Of a DNA stretch of 35,601 bases, positions 1-10,292 are shown piece after piece; positions within the stretch are counted from its first letter, which is position 1, and every line of letters begins with the position of its first letter. Source of the stretch: Herbaspirillum lusitanum P6-12 (GTDB lineage Bacteria; Pseudomonadota; Gammaproteobacteria; Burkholderiales; Burkholderiaceae_D). A program made the translations under genes and the position numbers. Location: positions 1 to 35,601 of the forward strand of contig NZ_AJHH01000111.1 in assembly GCF_000256565.1 (NCBI RefSeq), read 5' to 3'. The notes under the pieces are model-generated. The model saw nothing but the letters and a program-made list of their open reading frames with translations, was not told the origin of the DNA and ran no database searches.

Positions 1-89
1 ATTTTTAAAAATCAATTTAATTAACTCTATTACCTTTTATTTTCCGCGTTTATTTGCAACGAAAGCGACTTCTCATTCGCGCTTGTTAT

Positions 90-1655
90 TCAAGCGATTT
101 TAAAAATACTTACCGCACCGGAAAGTTTCAGTGCCTGGTCATACATATGCTGCGCTGCGGTCGCAGCCTGCTCAAGAAGCGCTGCGTTCTCTTGAGACAT
201 GTCATCCATTTTTTGAACTGCATCATTTACTTTTTCAATTCCACTACGCTGATGTTGGCTGGCACGATTGACCTCTGTTGTGACCGCAACTACACCGTTA
301 ATCGAGGCAATAATTTCGGCCATTGTGGAACCGGTCTCACCGACCAACATCTCTCCGTTGCTTACGTTGACGACGGCCTTTTCGACCAATCCTTTCACTT
401 CTTGAGCTGCGCTCCCACAGCGCTGGGCCAACCCTCGAACTTCAGCGGCCACTACGGCGAATCCACGCCCTTCCGCCCCAGCCCGGGCTGCTTCAATGGC
501 AGCGTTCAGTGCTAAGAGATTAGTTTGTGCCGCAATATTTTCAACGATGCTAATGACATCGGATATCCGCAATGAGCTGCTCTTGATTTCGTTCATTGTG
601 GTTACAAGCCGCGCAACTGACTTTCCTCCCACTTCCGCAATCCGGCGAGCATCGGATGCATGTGCGTCGACAGCCATCGTATGTTCTACATTGAGCTTCA
701 CCGTTTCAGTCAAAGAGGCTGTTGAGCTAGCAGTTGCCGCGAGCCAGGCAACTTGGGATTCCGTCCTGGTGGAAAGATCGGTGTTTCCGGCGGCGATTTC
801 CTGGGATACCGAGGTAATCTGATTCGAACCTTGTCGGACTTCGGCGACCAGGCGTGCCAACCCCTGGCTGCAAGCATTGATCGCATGCAATAAGTCCCCG
901 ATTTCATCACGCCGTCCCACGTGCAAGAGTGCTGTGAGATCTCCCGAGGAAATCCTGTCCATTGCCGCCTTGGCTTTGACCAGTGACTTTCCGATGGATG
1001 CACTCGCCACGCGTCCTGCGATGGCTCCCACTATTACCAGACACGTCACAGAGAACGCTAGCGTCCCGCCGATGTTAGAGAGAAACGAGTCAGGATGTCT
1101 GGATGTCCATTCATAAAACAAGGACTGCAGTACCAATGTCGCTGCGATCAAGCCTTGAACCAGCAATGCCAATTTCACGTTTAGTCCGGCGTATCGCCTG
1201 CTCGTAATATTCATTCCGACAACAATCGCGCCGATGACGTTTCCACTGGCGTCTTGTATCGGTAAGTATTGGGTCATCAACTGAACACTGAATACCGACG
1301 CAAGGCCTGTGTACGCTTGGCCTGCAACCAACGCGGCATGAGCGGGGTGAGCACGATCCAGAGAACTGCCTACCGCCCGCTCACCGGTCTGGTTCTTGAT
1401 CGACGTGCTTATACGGAAAAAATCATCGTCCCTGCGAACAAATATTGTCGTTGTAATACCGGTTTCCTGAGCGAAGCGATCCGGTATTCGATGATCGAGA
1501 TTCAATATCTCGCCTCCATGTCTGAGCGCAGGAATGGCGGCCAGGTCCGGACGGAGGAAGGCGTTATGATCGACACAGAATCCGTCCGGAAAAAGCGCCT
1601 GGAATTTCTTTGAGTAAAGCTGGATTTGTATTTTAAGAGGTAGAAAGTGGAGCAT
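90..1655 (-). CDS. Methyl-accepting chemotaxis protein, N-terminally shortened
   Basis: Chemoreceptor that would signal through CheA/CheW to the flagellar motor. Residues 15-155 resemble the C-terminal part of a Cache-type ligand domain. Two hydrophobic stretches follow at about 161-180 and 196-216, then a HAMP region (217-270) and a long methyl-accepting helical hairpin whose tip is near 370-412 (conserved NLLALNAAIEAARAG and [12 protein letters not shown]). There is no CheR-tethering pentapeptide at the C terminus. Receptors of this class normally begin with a cytoplasmic stub and a membrane helix before the Cache domain. Here the ORF opens only about 15 residues before the Cache-like part, and an in-frame stop lies at 1671-1673, so that helix is absent. 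ATG 1655 has no well-spaced ribosome site. The gene lies downstream of a binding-protein gene, separated by a terminator. The family is certain; whether it still works as a transmembrane receptor is not. Confidence 0.85.
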   Translation of the reverse strand: MLHFLPLKIQIQLYSKKFQALFPDGFCVDHNAFLRPDLAAIPALRHGGEILNLDHRIPDRFAQETGITTTIFVRRDDDFFRISTSIKNQTGERAVGSSLDRAHPAHAALVAGQAYTGLASVFSVQLMTQYLPIQDASGNVIGAIVVGMNITSRRYAGLNVKLALLVQGLIAATLVLQSLFYEWTSRHPDSFLSNIGGTLAFSVTCLVIVGAIAGRVASASIGKSLVKAKAAMDRISSGDLTALLHVGRRDEIGDLLHAINACSQGLARLVAEVRQGSNQITSVSQEIAAGNTDLSTRTESQVAWLAATASSTASLTETVKLNVEHTMAVDAHASDARRIAEVGGKSVARLVTTMNEIKSSSLRISDVISIVENIAAQTNLLALNAAIEAARAGAEGRGFAVVAAEVRGLAQRCGSAAQEVKGLVEKAVVNVSNGEMLVGETGSTMAEIIASINGVVAVTTEVNRASQHQRSGIEKVNDAVQKMDDMSQENAALLEQAATAAQHMYDQALKLSGAVSIFKIA

Positions 1656-1657
1656 GA

Positions 1658-1690
1658 TCAGAGCGCCACCTCAGATAAGAATTTCGACAT
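1658..1690 (-). CDS. Possible 10-codon leader ORF before the chemoreceptor
   Basis: A tiny frame (MSKFLSEVAL, then TGA) starts at ATG 1690 and is preceded by a very good ribosome site, GGAGG, about five bases upstream. It ends two bases before the chemoreceptor ATG at 1655 and is in another frame. Either it couples translation to the receptor, or it is the surviving start of the original receptor gene, whose following codons (the first membrane helix) were deleted. I infer the second from the missing helix. No protein function is implied. Confidence 0.35.
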   Translation of the reverse strand: MSKFLSEVAL

Positions 1691-1714
1691 GATTCCTCCA
1701 CAAGGAATACAGTG

Positions 1715-1758
1715 AAAAAAAAGCGGGCCAGGCCGACGACATGAAGACCTGGACCGCT
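1715..1758 (-). terminator. Rho-independent terminator of the binding-protein gene
   Basis: On the minus strand, AGCGGTCCAGG (1758-1748) can pair with CCTGGCCCGCT (1732-1722) with one mismatch in 11, followed directly by eight T (1722-1715). It lies between the binding-protein stop at 1823 and the chemoreceptor, so the chemoreceptor probably needs its own transcription start or read-through. Confidence 0.8.
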
Positions 1759-1822
1759 GGAGCAAGGATGTATTTCATGGTTTCCGGGATAGCGGACCAG
1801 GTCCGCCATGCCGGCTAACTCG

Positions 1823-3031
1823 CTACTTCACCAGAGGGCAGCCACCTTCGGAGAGAGGGCGATATGCTTGGTCAGCAGGGATAGTGGCGATGTACTTGTA
1901 ATAGTCCCAGGGATATTTTGATTCCGAAGGCTTCTTGACCTGGTAGACGTACATGTCATGCACCATGCGGCCGTCGGCGCGAATCTTGCCGTTCTTTGCG
2001 AACATGTCGTTGATCGGTGTCGCTTTCATTTTCGCCATGACTGCCGCGGTGTCGTCCGTACCGGCAGCCTTGACCGCTTGCAGATAGTGCAGAGTGGACG
2101 AGTAGTCGCCGGCGTCGCCCATCGTCGGCATGCGTTTCATCAAGGCAAAGAAACGACGGGACCATTTTCTGGTCTCTTCATCCCGATCCCAATAGAATCC
2201 GTTCGTGAGCGTCAGCCCTTGCGCCACTTCCAACCCCATCGCGTCGACGTCCGTGATCCATACCAGAAGGCCCGCAAGAATCTGCTTTCCCGACTGTGTA
2301 ACGCCAAATTCATGTGCAGACTTCACCGCGTTGATAAAGCCGGTACCGGATCCTGCCAATGCGACGACTTTTGCCTTGGACTGCTGGGCCTGCAACAGGA
2401 ACGATGAATGATCAGAAGCATTCAGCGGATAACGGACCGCACCGATCACTTTGCCGCCCTTTGCTTTCACTGCGGCGGAAGTATCGGCTTCCAGCGAGTG
2501 ACCGAATGCATAGTCGGCCGTCAGGAAGAACCAGCTGTCGCCGCCCTGCTTGATGATGGCATTGCCGGTGCCATTGGCCAATGCGTACGTGTCGTAGGCA
2601 TAGTGAATGCTGTTGGGCGTACACGCGTCGCCGGTGATCCGGGAGGAACCGGAGCCGTTGATGATGGCGATGCCGTTCTTTTCCTTGGCCACGTTCATCA
2701 CGGAAATCGCCACGCCTGAATTGATCAGGTTGTTAATCATCTTGACGTTCTGCGTATCGAACCATTCGCGAGCCTTGCTGGCTGCGATATCAGGTTTGTT
2801 CTGATGATCGTTGACTAACACTTCAATCGGGCGACCCAGTACGCTGCCGCCAAAATCCTGGACCGCCATCTTCACGGCAGTCACCGCACCCTGCCCGGCC
2901 TCATGAGAAAACTGCCCGGACAAGTCTGTCATCACACCAATACGCAATGGCTTAGCTGCCTGAGCCATCACGCCGTTCATTGCCATCGCCATCAACAGGG
3001 CAGCCGGCGCCATCTTCACCAGTTTGTTCAT
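1823..3031 (-). CDS. Periplasmic substrate-binding protein, branched-chain amino acid ABC family (system 1)
   Basis: Captures the substrate in the periplasm and delivers it to the LivFGHM-type transporter encoded divergently. The 402-residue protein has a signal peptide (about 1-25, ending AQA) and then a type 1 periplasmic-binding fold starting PLRIGVMTDLSG, with the family-typical segments for the two lobes (SSRITGDACTPNSIHYAYDTYALANG and later KWSRRFFALMKRMPTMGD, here only as landmarks). ATG 3031 is chosen because AAGGAG lies six bases upstream and the signal peptide starts there; the frame is open further upstream to 3238 but that part crosses the promoter. The substrate cannot be read from sequence; this family also binds aromatic and other organic acids. 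Transcription starts from a promoter with an operator palindrome at 3063-3087 and ends at the hairpin at 1715-1758. Confidence 0.92.
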   Translation of the reverse strand: MNKLVKMAPAALLMAMAMNGVMAQAAKPLRIGVMTDLSGQFSHEAGQGAVTAVKMAVQDFGGSVLGRPIEVLVNDHQNKPDIAASKAREWFDTQNVKMINNLINSGVAISVMNVAKEKNGIAIINGSGSSRITGDACTPNSIHYAYDTYALANGTGNAIIKQGGDSWFFLTADYAFGHSLEADTSAAVKAKGGKVIGAVRYPLNASDHSSFLLQAQQSKAKVVALAGSGTGFINAVKSAHEFGVTQSGKQILAGLLVWITDVDAMGLEVAQGLTLTNGFYWDRDEETRKWSRRFFALMKRMPTMGDAGDYSSTLHYLQAVKAAGTDDTAAVMAKMKATPINDMFAKNGKIRADGRMVHDMYVYQVKKPSESKYPWDYYKYIATIPADQAYRPLSEGGCPLVK

Positions 3032-3062
3032 GTCTCGCTCCTTAAGCCATCTAGTAGTTTTC

Positions 3063-3087
3063 TTATGCAAGTAATTAACTTGCATAA
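3063..3087. promoter_or_regulatory. Perfect 10-bp inverted repeat, probable operator
   Basis: TTATGCAAGT (3063-3072) and ACTTGCATAA (3078-3087) are exact inverted copies around a 5-bp centre, AATTA. The repeat lies just downstream of the -10 region of the minus-strand promoter, over the expected transcription start, which is the classic position for a repressor. The same TTATGCAAG half-site recurs at the livG promoter (3249-3257) and at the operon promoter (22410-22418, minus strand). The binding protein is unknown; the tandem HxlR regulator at 9169-10188 is my candidate. Confidence 0.75.
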
Positions 3088-3089
3088 CG

Positions 3090-3118
3090 AGATTATAAAA
3101 AATGCCATCAGGTGTCAA
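3090..3118 (-). promoter_or_regulatory. Sigma-70 type promoter of the system 1 binding-protein gene
   Basis: Minus strand: consensus -35 TTGACA (3118-3113), then TAATCT (3095-3090) after 17 bp. A perfect TATAAT (3097-3092) overlaps it but at only 15 bp. The pattern TTGACA-N17-TAATCT-NG-TTATGCAAG is repeated at the divergent livG promoter, which favours the 17-bp reading. The start codon is about 55 bases downstream of the likely start of transcription. Confidence 0.65.
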
Positions 3119-3217
3119 AGACTTTATGCCAAATAGACTAAAACTCCTATGTACGTTGGGTTTAAAAGAAATATTGTCAAATCCACAAAGAAGGTGGAAA
3201 TTTTGCTTGATCTTCAA

Positions 3218-3246
3218 TTGACAAGTTTCTTTCATCACTTTAATCT
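3218..3246 (+). promoter_or_regulatory. Probable promoter of the livGFHM operon (system 1)
   Basis: TTGACA (3218-3223), a 17-bp spacer and TAATCT (3241-3246), followed after two bases by the TTATGCAAG box. Spacing and sequence match the divergent promoter at 3090-3118. The -10 hexamer is poor (3 of 6), so a weak or activated promoter is possible. Confidence 0.5.
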
Positions 3247-3248
3247 AG

Positions 3249-3257
3249 TTATGCAAG
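3249..3257 (+). promoter_or_regulatory. TTATGCAAG box at the livG promoter
   Basis: An exact copy of one arm of the 3063-3087 palindrome, placed at the same distance from the -10 element. Only one clear half-site is visible here; the sequence after it (CTTATAA) is at best a degenerate partner. Confidence 0.5.
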
Positions 3258-3301
3258 CTTATAAAAACGAACATGTGGAAGCACGCATTCAAGGAGGAGT
3301 G

Positions 3302-4075
3302 ATGACCGACGTCATCTTGGAGACTCACAATCTCACTAAAGCATTCAAAGGATTTACCGCCGTAAACAACGTCAATCTGCGCGTGACTCGTGGTCACATC
3401 CACGCTCTGATCGGGCCGAACGGCGCAGGAAAGACAACCTGTTTCAATCTGTTGACCAAATTCCTGACGCCCTCGTCGGGCGACATTTTGTTCAATGGAA
3501 AGAACATTACCGCCTGCCAACCGGCGGAGATTGCCCGCCAAGGCGTAATCCGTTCATTCCAGATCTCCGCAGTTTTCCCCCATCTGACCGTTCTTGAAAA
3601 CGTGCGAGTCGGGCTGCAACGAAAACTTGGAACGTCGTTCTATTTTTGGCAGAGTGCGGAAACTCTGAATCAGCTCAACGAACGGGCAATGGGTCTTCTG
3701 GAAGAAGTCGATCTCACCAGTTTTGCTCACACGCTGACGCTGGATCTGCCTTATGGCCGGAAGCGCGCCTTGGAAATCGCGACAACCCTGGCGATGGATC
3801 CTGAATTGATGCTGCTTGACGAGCCGACTCAAGGCATGGGCCATGAAGATGTGCATCGGGTAACCGAGTTGATTCGCAAAGTGTCGGTCGGTCGCACCAT
3901 TCTCATGGTGGAACACAACATGAGTGTCATCGCCGGTATCTGCGACAAAATCTCCGTTCTGCAGCGCGGCGCCGTGCTGGCCGAGGGAAGTTATCAGGAA
4001 GTATCCCGAAATCCTCAGGTGATGGAAGCCTATATGGGCACCTCGGCAACCGCATTGGAAGGAGCGCACGCATGA
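3302..4075 (+). CDS. livG: Branched-chain amino acid-type ABC transporter, ATP-binding protein LivG (system 1)
   Basis: One of two ATPases that power the inner-membrane importer. The 257-residue protein shows Walker A GPNGAGKTT near residue 40, a degenerate ABC signature (LPYGRKRALEIA), Walker B LMLLDEP and the H-loop histidine in VEHN. The LivG-type insert after Walker A (RSFQISAVFPHLTVLENV) is present. The start at 3302 is set by AAGGAGG six to eight bases upstream; the frame is open to 3149, but that stretch is the promoter and operator region. livF begins inside its last codons (ATGA overlap), so the pair is translationally coupled. Confidence 0.93.
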   Translation: MTDVILETHNLTKAFKGFTAVNNVNLRVTRGHIHALIGPNGAGKTTCFNLLTKFLTPSSGDILFNGKNITACQPAEIARQGVIRSFQISAVFPHLTVLENVRVGLQRKLGTSFYFWQSAETLNQLNERAMGLLEEVDLTSFAHTLTLDLPYGRKRALEIATTLAMDPELMLLDEPTQGMGHEDVHRVTELIRKVSVGRTILMVEHNMSVIAGICDKISVLQRGAVLAEGSYQEVSRNPQVMEAYMGTSATALEGAHA

Positions 4076-4791
4076 CCCAATCTGCTACTCCTGCGCTGGA
4101 AATCTCCGGACTGCATGCTTGGTATGGTGAGTCGCACATCCTTCACGACGTCAACCTATCTGTCAATCAAGGCGAGGTTGTGACGCTGCTGGGACGCAAT
4201 GGTGCTGGCCGCACAACTACCCTGCGCTCGATCATGGGACTGACCGGGACTCGCAAGGGATCCATCCGCATCAACGGTGTTGAATCCATCGGTCTTTCCA
4301 CCCACAAGATTCCGCATCTTTCGGTCGGTTATTGCCCTGAAGAACGCGGCATATTTTCATCCCTCTCGACCGAAGAAAACCTCCTCCTCCCTCCTGTCCT
4401 GCGTGGAGGTGGAACGCCGATGTCGATCGATGAGATCTACGGCATGTTCCCCAATCTGCTTGAACGCAAAGCCAGCCAGGGTACCCGTCTGTCCGGCGGC
4501 GAACAACAGATGCTTGCTGTCGCGCGGATCCTTCGTACCGGCGCTCGCCTGCTCCTACTGGACGAGATTTCTGAAGGACTGGCGCCGGTGATCGTACAGA
4601 CGTTGGCCCGAATGATCCTGACGCTCAAAGCCAAGGGTTACACGATTGTCATGGTCGAGCAGAATTTCCGCTTTGCGGCACCGCTGGCAGATCGTTTCTA
4701 CGTGATGGAACACGGACAAATCGTCGAGCGCTTCGCGGCATCCGAACTGGAAGAAAAAATGCCGGTACTTAACGAACTGCTTGGCGTATAG
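4072..4791 (+). CDS. livF: Branched-chain amino acid-type ABC transporter, ATP-binding protein LivF (system 1)
   Basis: Second ATPase of the importer, 239 residues, overlapping livG by 4 bp. Signature LSGGEQQ, Walker B LLLLDE and the VEQN in place of the H-loop histidine are as usual for LivF. The Walker A reads GRNGAGRTT: the P-loop lysine is replaced by arginine (R47). The LivF of system 2 in this window has the same change, so it looks like a subfamily trait and not a random loss. It should act as a heterodimer with LivG, whose Walker A lysine is intact. Confidence 0.93.
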   Translation: MTQSATPALEISGLHAWYGESHILHDVNLSVNQGEVVTLLGRNGAGRTTTLRSIMGLTGTRKGSIRINGVESIGLSTHKIPHLSVGYCPEERGIFSSLSTEENLLLPPVLRGGGTPMSIDEIYGMFPNLLERKASQGTRLSGGEQQMLAVARILRTGARLLLLDEISEGLAPVIVQTLARMILTLKAKGYTIVMVEQNFRFAAPLADRFYVMEHGQIVERFAASELEEKMPVLNELLGV

Positions 4792-4815
4792 ACGGACGAA
4801 AAAAGAGGAAAAACA

Positions 4816-5703
4816 ATGATGGATATTTTTGGTATCCCGCTGCCGGCCATGTTGAGCCAGTTGTTGCTGGGATTGGTCAACGGATCGTTTTACGCGATGT
4901 TGTCGCTTGGTCTGGCGGTGATATTCGGCCTGCTCAACGTGATCAACTTCGCCCACGGCGCCTTGTACATGATGGGTGCTTTTTTGGCGTGGATGGGCTT
5001 GAGCTATCTAGGGCTGAGCTACTGGGTAATGCTGACAGTGGCTCCCCTTTTGGTCGCCCTGTTCGGCATCGTCATCGAAAAAACCATGCTGCGCTGGCTT
5101 TACAAACTGGACCACGTCTACGGTTTGCTTCTGACCTTTGGCATCACGCTGATGATGGAAGGAATTTTTCGTTCCGTGTACGGCGTCTCCGGGCAACCGT
5201 ATGCAGTTCCGGAAGCCTTGGGAGGCGCTTTCAATCTCGGTTTCATGATGCTGCCGAAGTATCGGGCGTGGGTTGTGCTCGCCTCGGCGGTCGTTTGTCT
5301 GGCCACCTGGTACATGATCGAAAAGACACGTCTCGGCGCCTATCTGCGCGCGGGCACCGAAAATCCGAAGCTGGTGGAAGCTTTCGGCATCAACGTCCCG
5401 TTCATCGTCACCTGTACGTATGGCTTCGGCGTCGCACTGGCAGCATTTGCCGGCGTGCTGGCCGCGCCGGTCATTCAAGTGTCGCCGCTGATGGGCTCCA
5501 ATCTGATCATCGTGGTATTCGCCGTGGTGGTCATTGGCGGCATGGGATCAATCATGGGATCAATCTTTACCGGCCTTGGCGTCGGGGTCATTGAAGGATT
5601 GACTCGGGTGTTCTATCCGGAGCTGTCCGCCACGGTGGTGTTCATCATCATGGCAATCGTCCTCATGCTGCGCCCAGCCGGTTTGTTCGGCAAAGAAAAA
5701 TGA
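4816..5703 (+). CDS. livH: Branched-chain amino acid-type ABC transporter permease LivH (system 1)
   Basis: Inner-membrane permease of 295 residues with about eight hydrophobic segments. Family landmarks are GLLNVINFAHGALYMMGAF near the N terminus and the C-terminal signature VVIGGMGSIMGSIFTGLGVG, ending in LRPAGLFGKEK. It starts at the first of two adjacent ATG codons, with AGAGGA upstream, 24 bp after livF. A short direct repeat of ATGGGATCAATC (5542-5565) encodes the doubled MGSI; spacing to neighbouring motifs is normal for the family, so it is not an insertion. Confidence 0.92.
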   Translation: MMDIFGIPLPAMLSQLLLGLVNGSFYAMLSLGLAVIFGLLNVINFAHGALYMMGAFLAWMGLSYLGLSYWVMLTVAPLLVALFGIVIEKTMLRWLYKLDHVYGLLLTFGITLMMEGIFRSVYGVSGQPYAVPEALGGAFNLGFMMLPKYRAWVVLASAVVCLATWYMIEKTRLGAYLRAGTENPKLVEAFGINVPFIVTCTYGFGVALAAFAGVLAAPVIQVSPLMGSNLIIVVFAVVVIGGMGSIMGSIFTGLGVGVIEGLTRVFYPELSATVVFIIMAIVLMLRPAGLFGKEK

Positions 5704-5716
5704 CGGGAATACTTCG

Positions 5717-6688
5717 ATGAACAAAATATTGATTTTAGTAGTCGCGCTGGTTTTAGCGCTGGTCGCTCCTTACGTCCTCTATCCGGTGTTCCTGATGAAG
5801 CTGCTTTGCTTCGCGCTGTTCGCCTGTGCCTTCAATCTTCTAACCGGCTTCACGGGACTTTTGTCATTCGGCCACGCCGCATTTTTCGGGTCGGCCGGTT
5901 ATGTTGCCGGACATGCCCTGAAAGTCTGGGGCGTGCCGTTTGAAGCCGGCATCCTCATCGGAACTGCCTCCGCAGCTGCGATTGCTTTTGTCGTTGGCGG
6001 ACTGGCGATTCGCCGCCAAGGCATCTATTTCACGATGATCACGCTGGCGCTGGCTCAAATGCTGTTTTTTGTTTTTCTGCAAGCGCCCTTCACAGGAGGT
6101 GAAGACGGCTTGCAGGGCATTCCTCGAGGGAAATTGCTGGGATCAATTGATCTCAACAACGATTTGACCATGTACTATCTGGTCGTGTGTATCGTCAGCA
6201 TCGCATTTGCCCTCATCGTTCGTACCGTCCACTCCCCTTTCGGGCAGATCCTGAAAGCCATCAAGGAGAATGAGGCGCGTGCAATTTCCCTGGGCTATGA
6301 CGTCGATCGCTACAAACTTCTGGCATTTGTCCTGTCGGGAGCGCTGGCAGGGTTGGCGGGAGCAACCAAGGCTGTGGTGCTCGGGTTCGAAACGCTTACC
6401 GATGTCCATTGGAGCATGTCCGGCCTGGTGGTGTTGATGACATTGGTGGGTGGACTGGGGACGAAGACCGGGCCGATCATTGGAGCCATTCTCATCATCT
6501 CCCTTGAAAACAAGCTCGGAGAACTAGGAGATGGACTGGCAAGCTTGACTGGAGTCGAGTGGTTTCGCGCCCTGGGCGAGTCGGTCACCATCGTCACCGG
6601 ACTGATCTTCATCGTCTGTGTGCTGGCGTTCCGGCGTGGCATCGTCGGGGAAATCGGCGGCCTCATCAGAAAGCTCCGGGCACGCTGA
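5717..6688 (+). CDS. livM: Branched-chain amino acid-type ABC transporter permease LivM (system 1)
   Basis: Partner permease to LivH, 323 residues, of normal length. Landmarks are the N-terminal GFTGLLSFGHAAFFGSAGY, the central TMITLALAQMLFF and the loop KAIKENEARAISLGYD that contacts the ATPases, plus VVLMTLVGGLGTKTGPIIGA near the end. It follows livH after 13 bp with a modest ribosome site (GGGA) and is the last gene of the operon, closed by a hairpin terminator at 6703-6734. Confidence 0.92.
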   Translation: MNKILILVVALVLALVAPYVLYPVFLMKLLCFALFACAFNLLTGFTGLLSFGHAAFFGSAGYVAGHALKVWGVPFEAGILIGTASAAAIAFVVGGLAIRRQGIYFTMITLALAQMLFFVFLQAPFTGGEDGLQGIPRGKLLGSIDLNNDLTMYYLVVCIVSIAFALIVRTVHSPFGQILKAIKENEARAISLGYDVDRYKLLAFVLSGALAGLAGATKAVVLGFETLTDVHWSMSGLVVLMTLVGGLGTKTGPIIGAILIISLENKLGELGDGLASLTGVEWFRALGESVTIVTGLIFIVCVLAFRRGIVGEIGGLIRKLRAR

Positions 6689-6702
6689 CCATTGCTTTTC
6701 TC

Positions 6703-6734
6703 GTCACGGCGCCGCAGCGGCAGCCGTGACTTTT
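6703..6734 (+). terminator. Rho-independent terminator after livM
   Basis: GTCACGGC (6703-6710) pairs perfectly with GCCGTGAC (6723-6730); the loop can add a few more G-C pairs (GCCG with CGGC). Four T follow. It ends the livGFHM operon and separates it from the chemoreceptor gene at 6775. Confidence 0.75.
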
Positions 6735-6774
6735 CCAGGCGCTCCTTGCCTTGCCGATCCAACTTGCGACAGAA

Positions 6775-9157
<2,383 letters not shown>

Positions 9158-9168
9158 TTGGATGCGTA

Positions 9169-10188
9169 TTACGCCGCTTCTTTTTGATTCTGATCCACGT
9201 CCAGCGTGTAGCGGAGTTCATATGAAACTTCATAAGGACTCAGTTCCCCGCCGCACTCGCTGCACACGACTGCAGCAAAGAAGTCGTGCTGGCAACGGCG
9301 ATGACGAAGAATCAATGGCGCCTTGCCGTTGAACAGCCACTTGTCACCCCACCGCCGCATGACCAGCATTGAACCGTACAAATCGCGTCCCTTGGCGGTA
9401 AAGCGATACTCAAAGCGCTCCGGACGCATCTGATACAGGCGTTTTTCCACCACGCCGTATTCAGTGAGACGCTGCAAGCGATCGGTCAGGATATTGCTGG
9501 CAATCCCGATGTTGGTTTGAAATTCATCAAAGCGGCGCACACCGAAGAACATCTCCCGGATCAGCAAGAAACTCCAGCGGTCGCCGATGATTTGCAAGGT
9601 GCGGGCTACGGAGCAAGGACGAAGACGTTCCAGAATCTGGGGATCCGAAGGCCGCCGGGAACGCTTGCGCTCCTCCGGCTCGTGCACATGGGCAAAGTTG
9701 CCTGGGCCTTTTCGATACTGAATATCGTGCGGATCGATAGGCGAGGTGCATTCAGAGCACACAACGACTGGGGAACATGCTTTTCCGCAACGCTTGTGAA
9801 TCAACTGAAGCGGCGGAGGTTCGTCGCCGCTCAACCACGTATCGCCGTACTTCAGCAGCGCCAGCATGGTGGAGTACAAGTCCCGGCCCTTGTCGGTGAA
9901 GCGATATTCGAAGCGTGTCGACGAAGGCGAATAACTGGAACGACGCAGCAAGCCGAGGTCGATAAGTTTGTTCAGCCGCTTGATCAGGGTGTTTCGGGGC
10001 AGACGCAGCACGCGCTGATATTGCTCGAAGCGCCGCGCGCCGAAAAAGCATTCCCGCAGGACCAGAAAGCTCCACGCATCGGACAGTATTTCGACGGTTT
10101 TGGCGACCGAGCCGAAGCTCTCGAAAGAGGGAAAATGAAGTTCCTGATCCGGATCTTCCACGACGGCTGGCGATTGTGCTTCTGTCAT
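9169..10188 (-). CDS. Tandem-duplicated HxlR-family transcriptional regulator
   Basis: The 339-residue protein is two HxlR winged-helix modules in one chain. Module 1 spans about 22-155 and module 2 about 185-322. Each repeats ILSDAWSFLVLRECFFGARRF-like and RFEYRFT-KGRDLY segments and ends in a cysteine cluster (C134, C138, C144, C147; C299, C309, C312 with H301) that could form a small zinc site. A basic, charged linker (about 160-184) joins them. HxlR proteins are normally about 100-160 residues and act as dimers, so this looks like a single-chain dimer. ATG 10188 is preferred over an in-frame TTG at 10218. It lies downstream of the ten-gene operon on the same strand after a weak terminator and is the best candidate to control it. 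Confidence 0.88.
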   Translation of the reverse strand: MTEAQSPAVVEDPDQELHFPSFESFGSVAKTVEILSDAWSFLVLRECFFGARRFEQYQRVLRLPRNTLIKRLNKLIDLGLLRRSSYSPSSTRFEYRFTDKGRDLYSTMLALLKYGDTWLSGDEPPPLQLIHKRCGKACSPVVVCSECTSPIDPHDIQYRKGPGNFAHVHEPEERKRSRRPSDPQILERLRPCSVARTLQIIGDRWSFLLIREMFFGVRRFDEFQTNIGIASNILTDRLQRLTEYGVVEKRLYQMRPERFEYRFTAKGRDLYGSMLVMRRWGDKWLFNGKAPLILRHRRCQHDFFAAVVCSECGGELSPYEVSYELRYTLDVDQNQKEAA

Positions 10189-10292
10189 AAATTTACGCTC
10201 TGGCGACGCGCCAGGCAACGATTTGAGTTGAGGAAGCTGACGAGCCCGGATATTGCACAGGCCCGTCGCATGCGTATTCTAAAGCAAATCGC

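Noticed and set aside
1-89. AT-rich window start as a promoter or terminator
   Set aside because: Only a 4-bp stem could be found after the chemoreceptor stop, and no convincing promoter boxes.
1779-1808. Second inverted repeat (GCGGACC-A-GGTCCGC) as another terminator
   Set aside because: The one-base loop is sterically poor and there is no T tract; the hairpin at 1715-1758 explains termination.
3149-3301. N-terminal extension of LivG by 51 residues
   Set aside because: It would cross the promoter and TTATGCAAG box, is not LivG-like, and AAGGAGG clearly serves ATG 3302.
5542-5565. 12-bp tandem repeat in livH as a duplication event
   Set aside because: The encoded MGSIMGSI fits the normal motif spacing of the family, so no insertion is needed.
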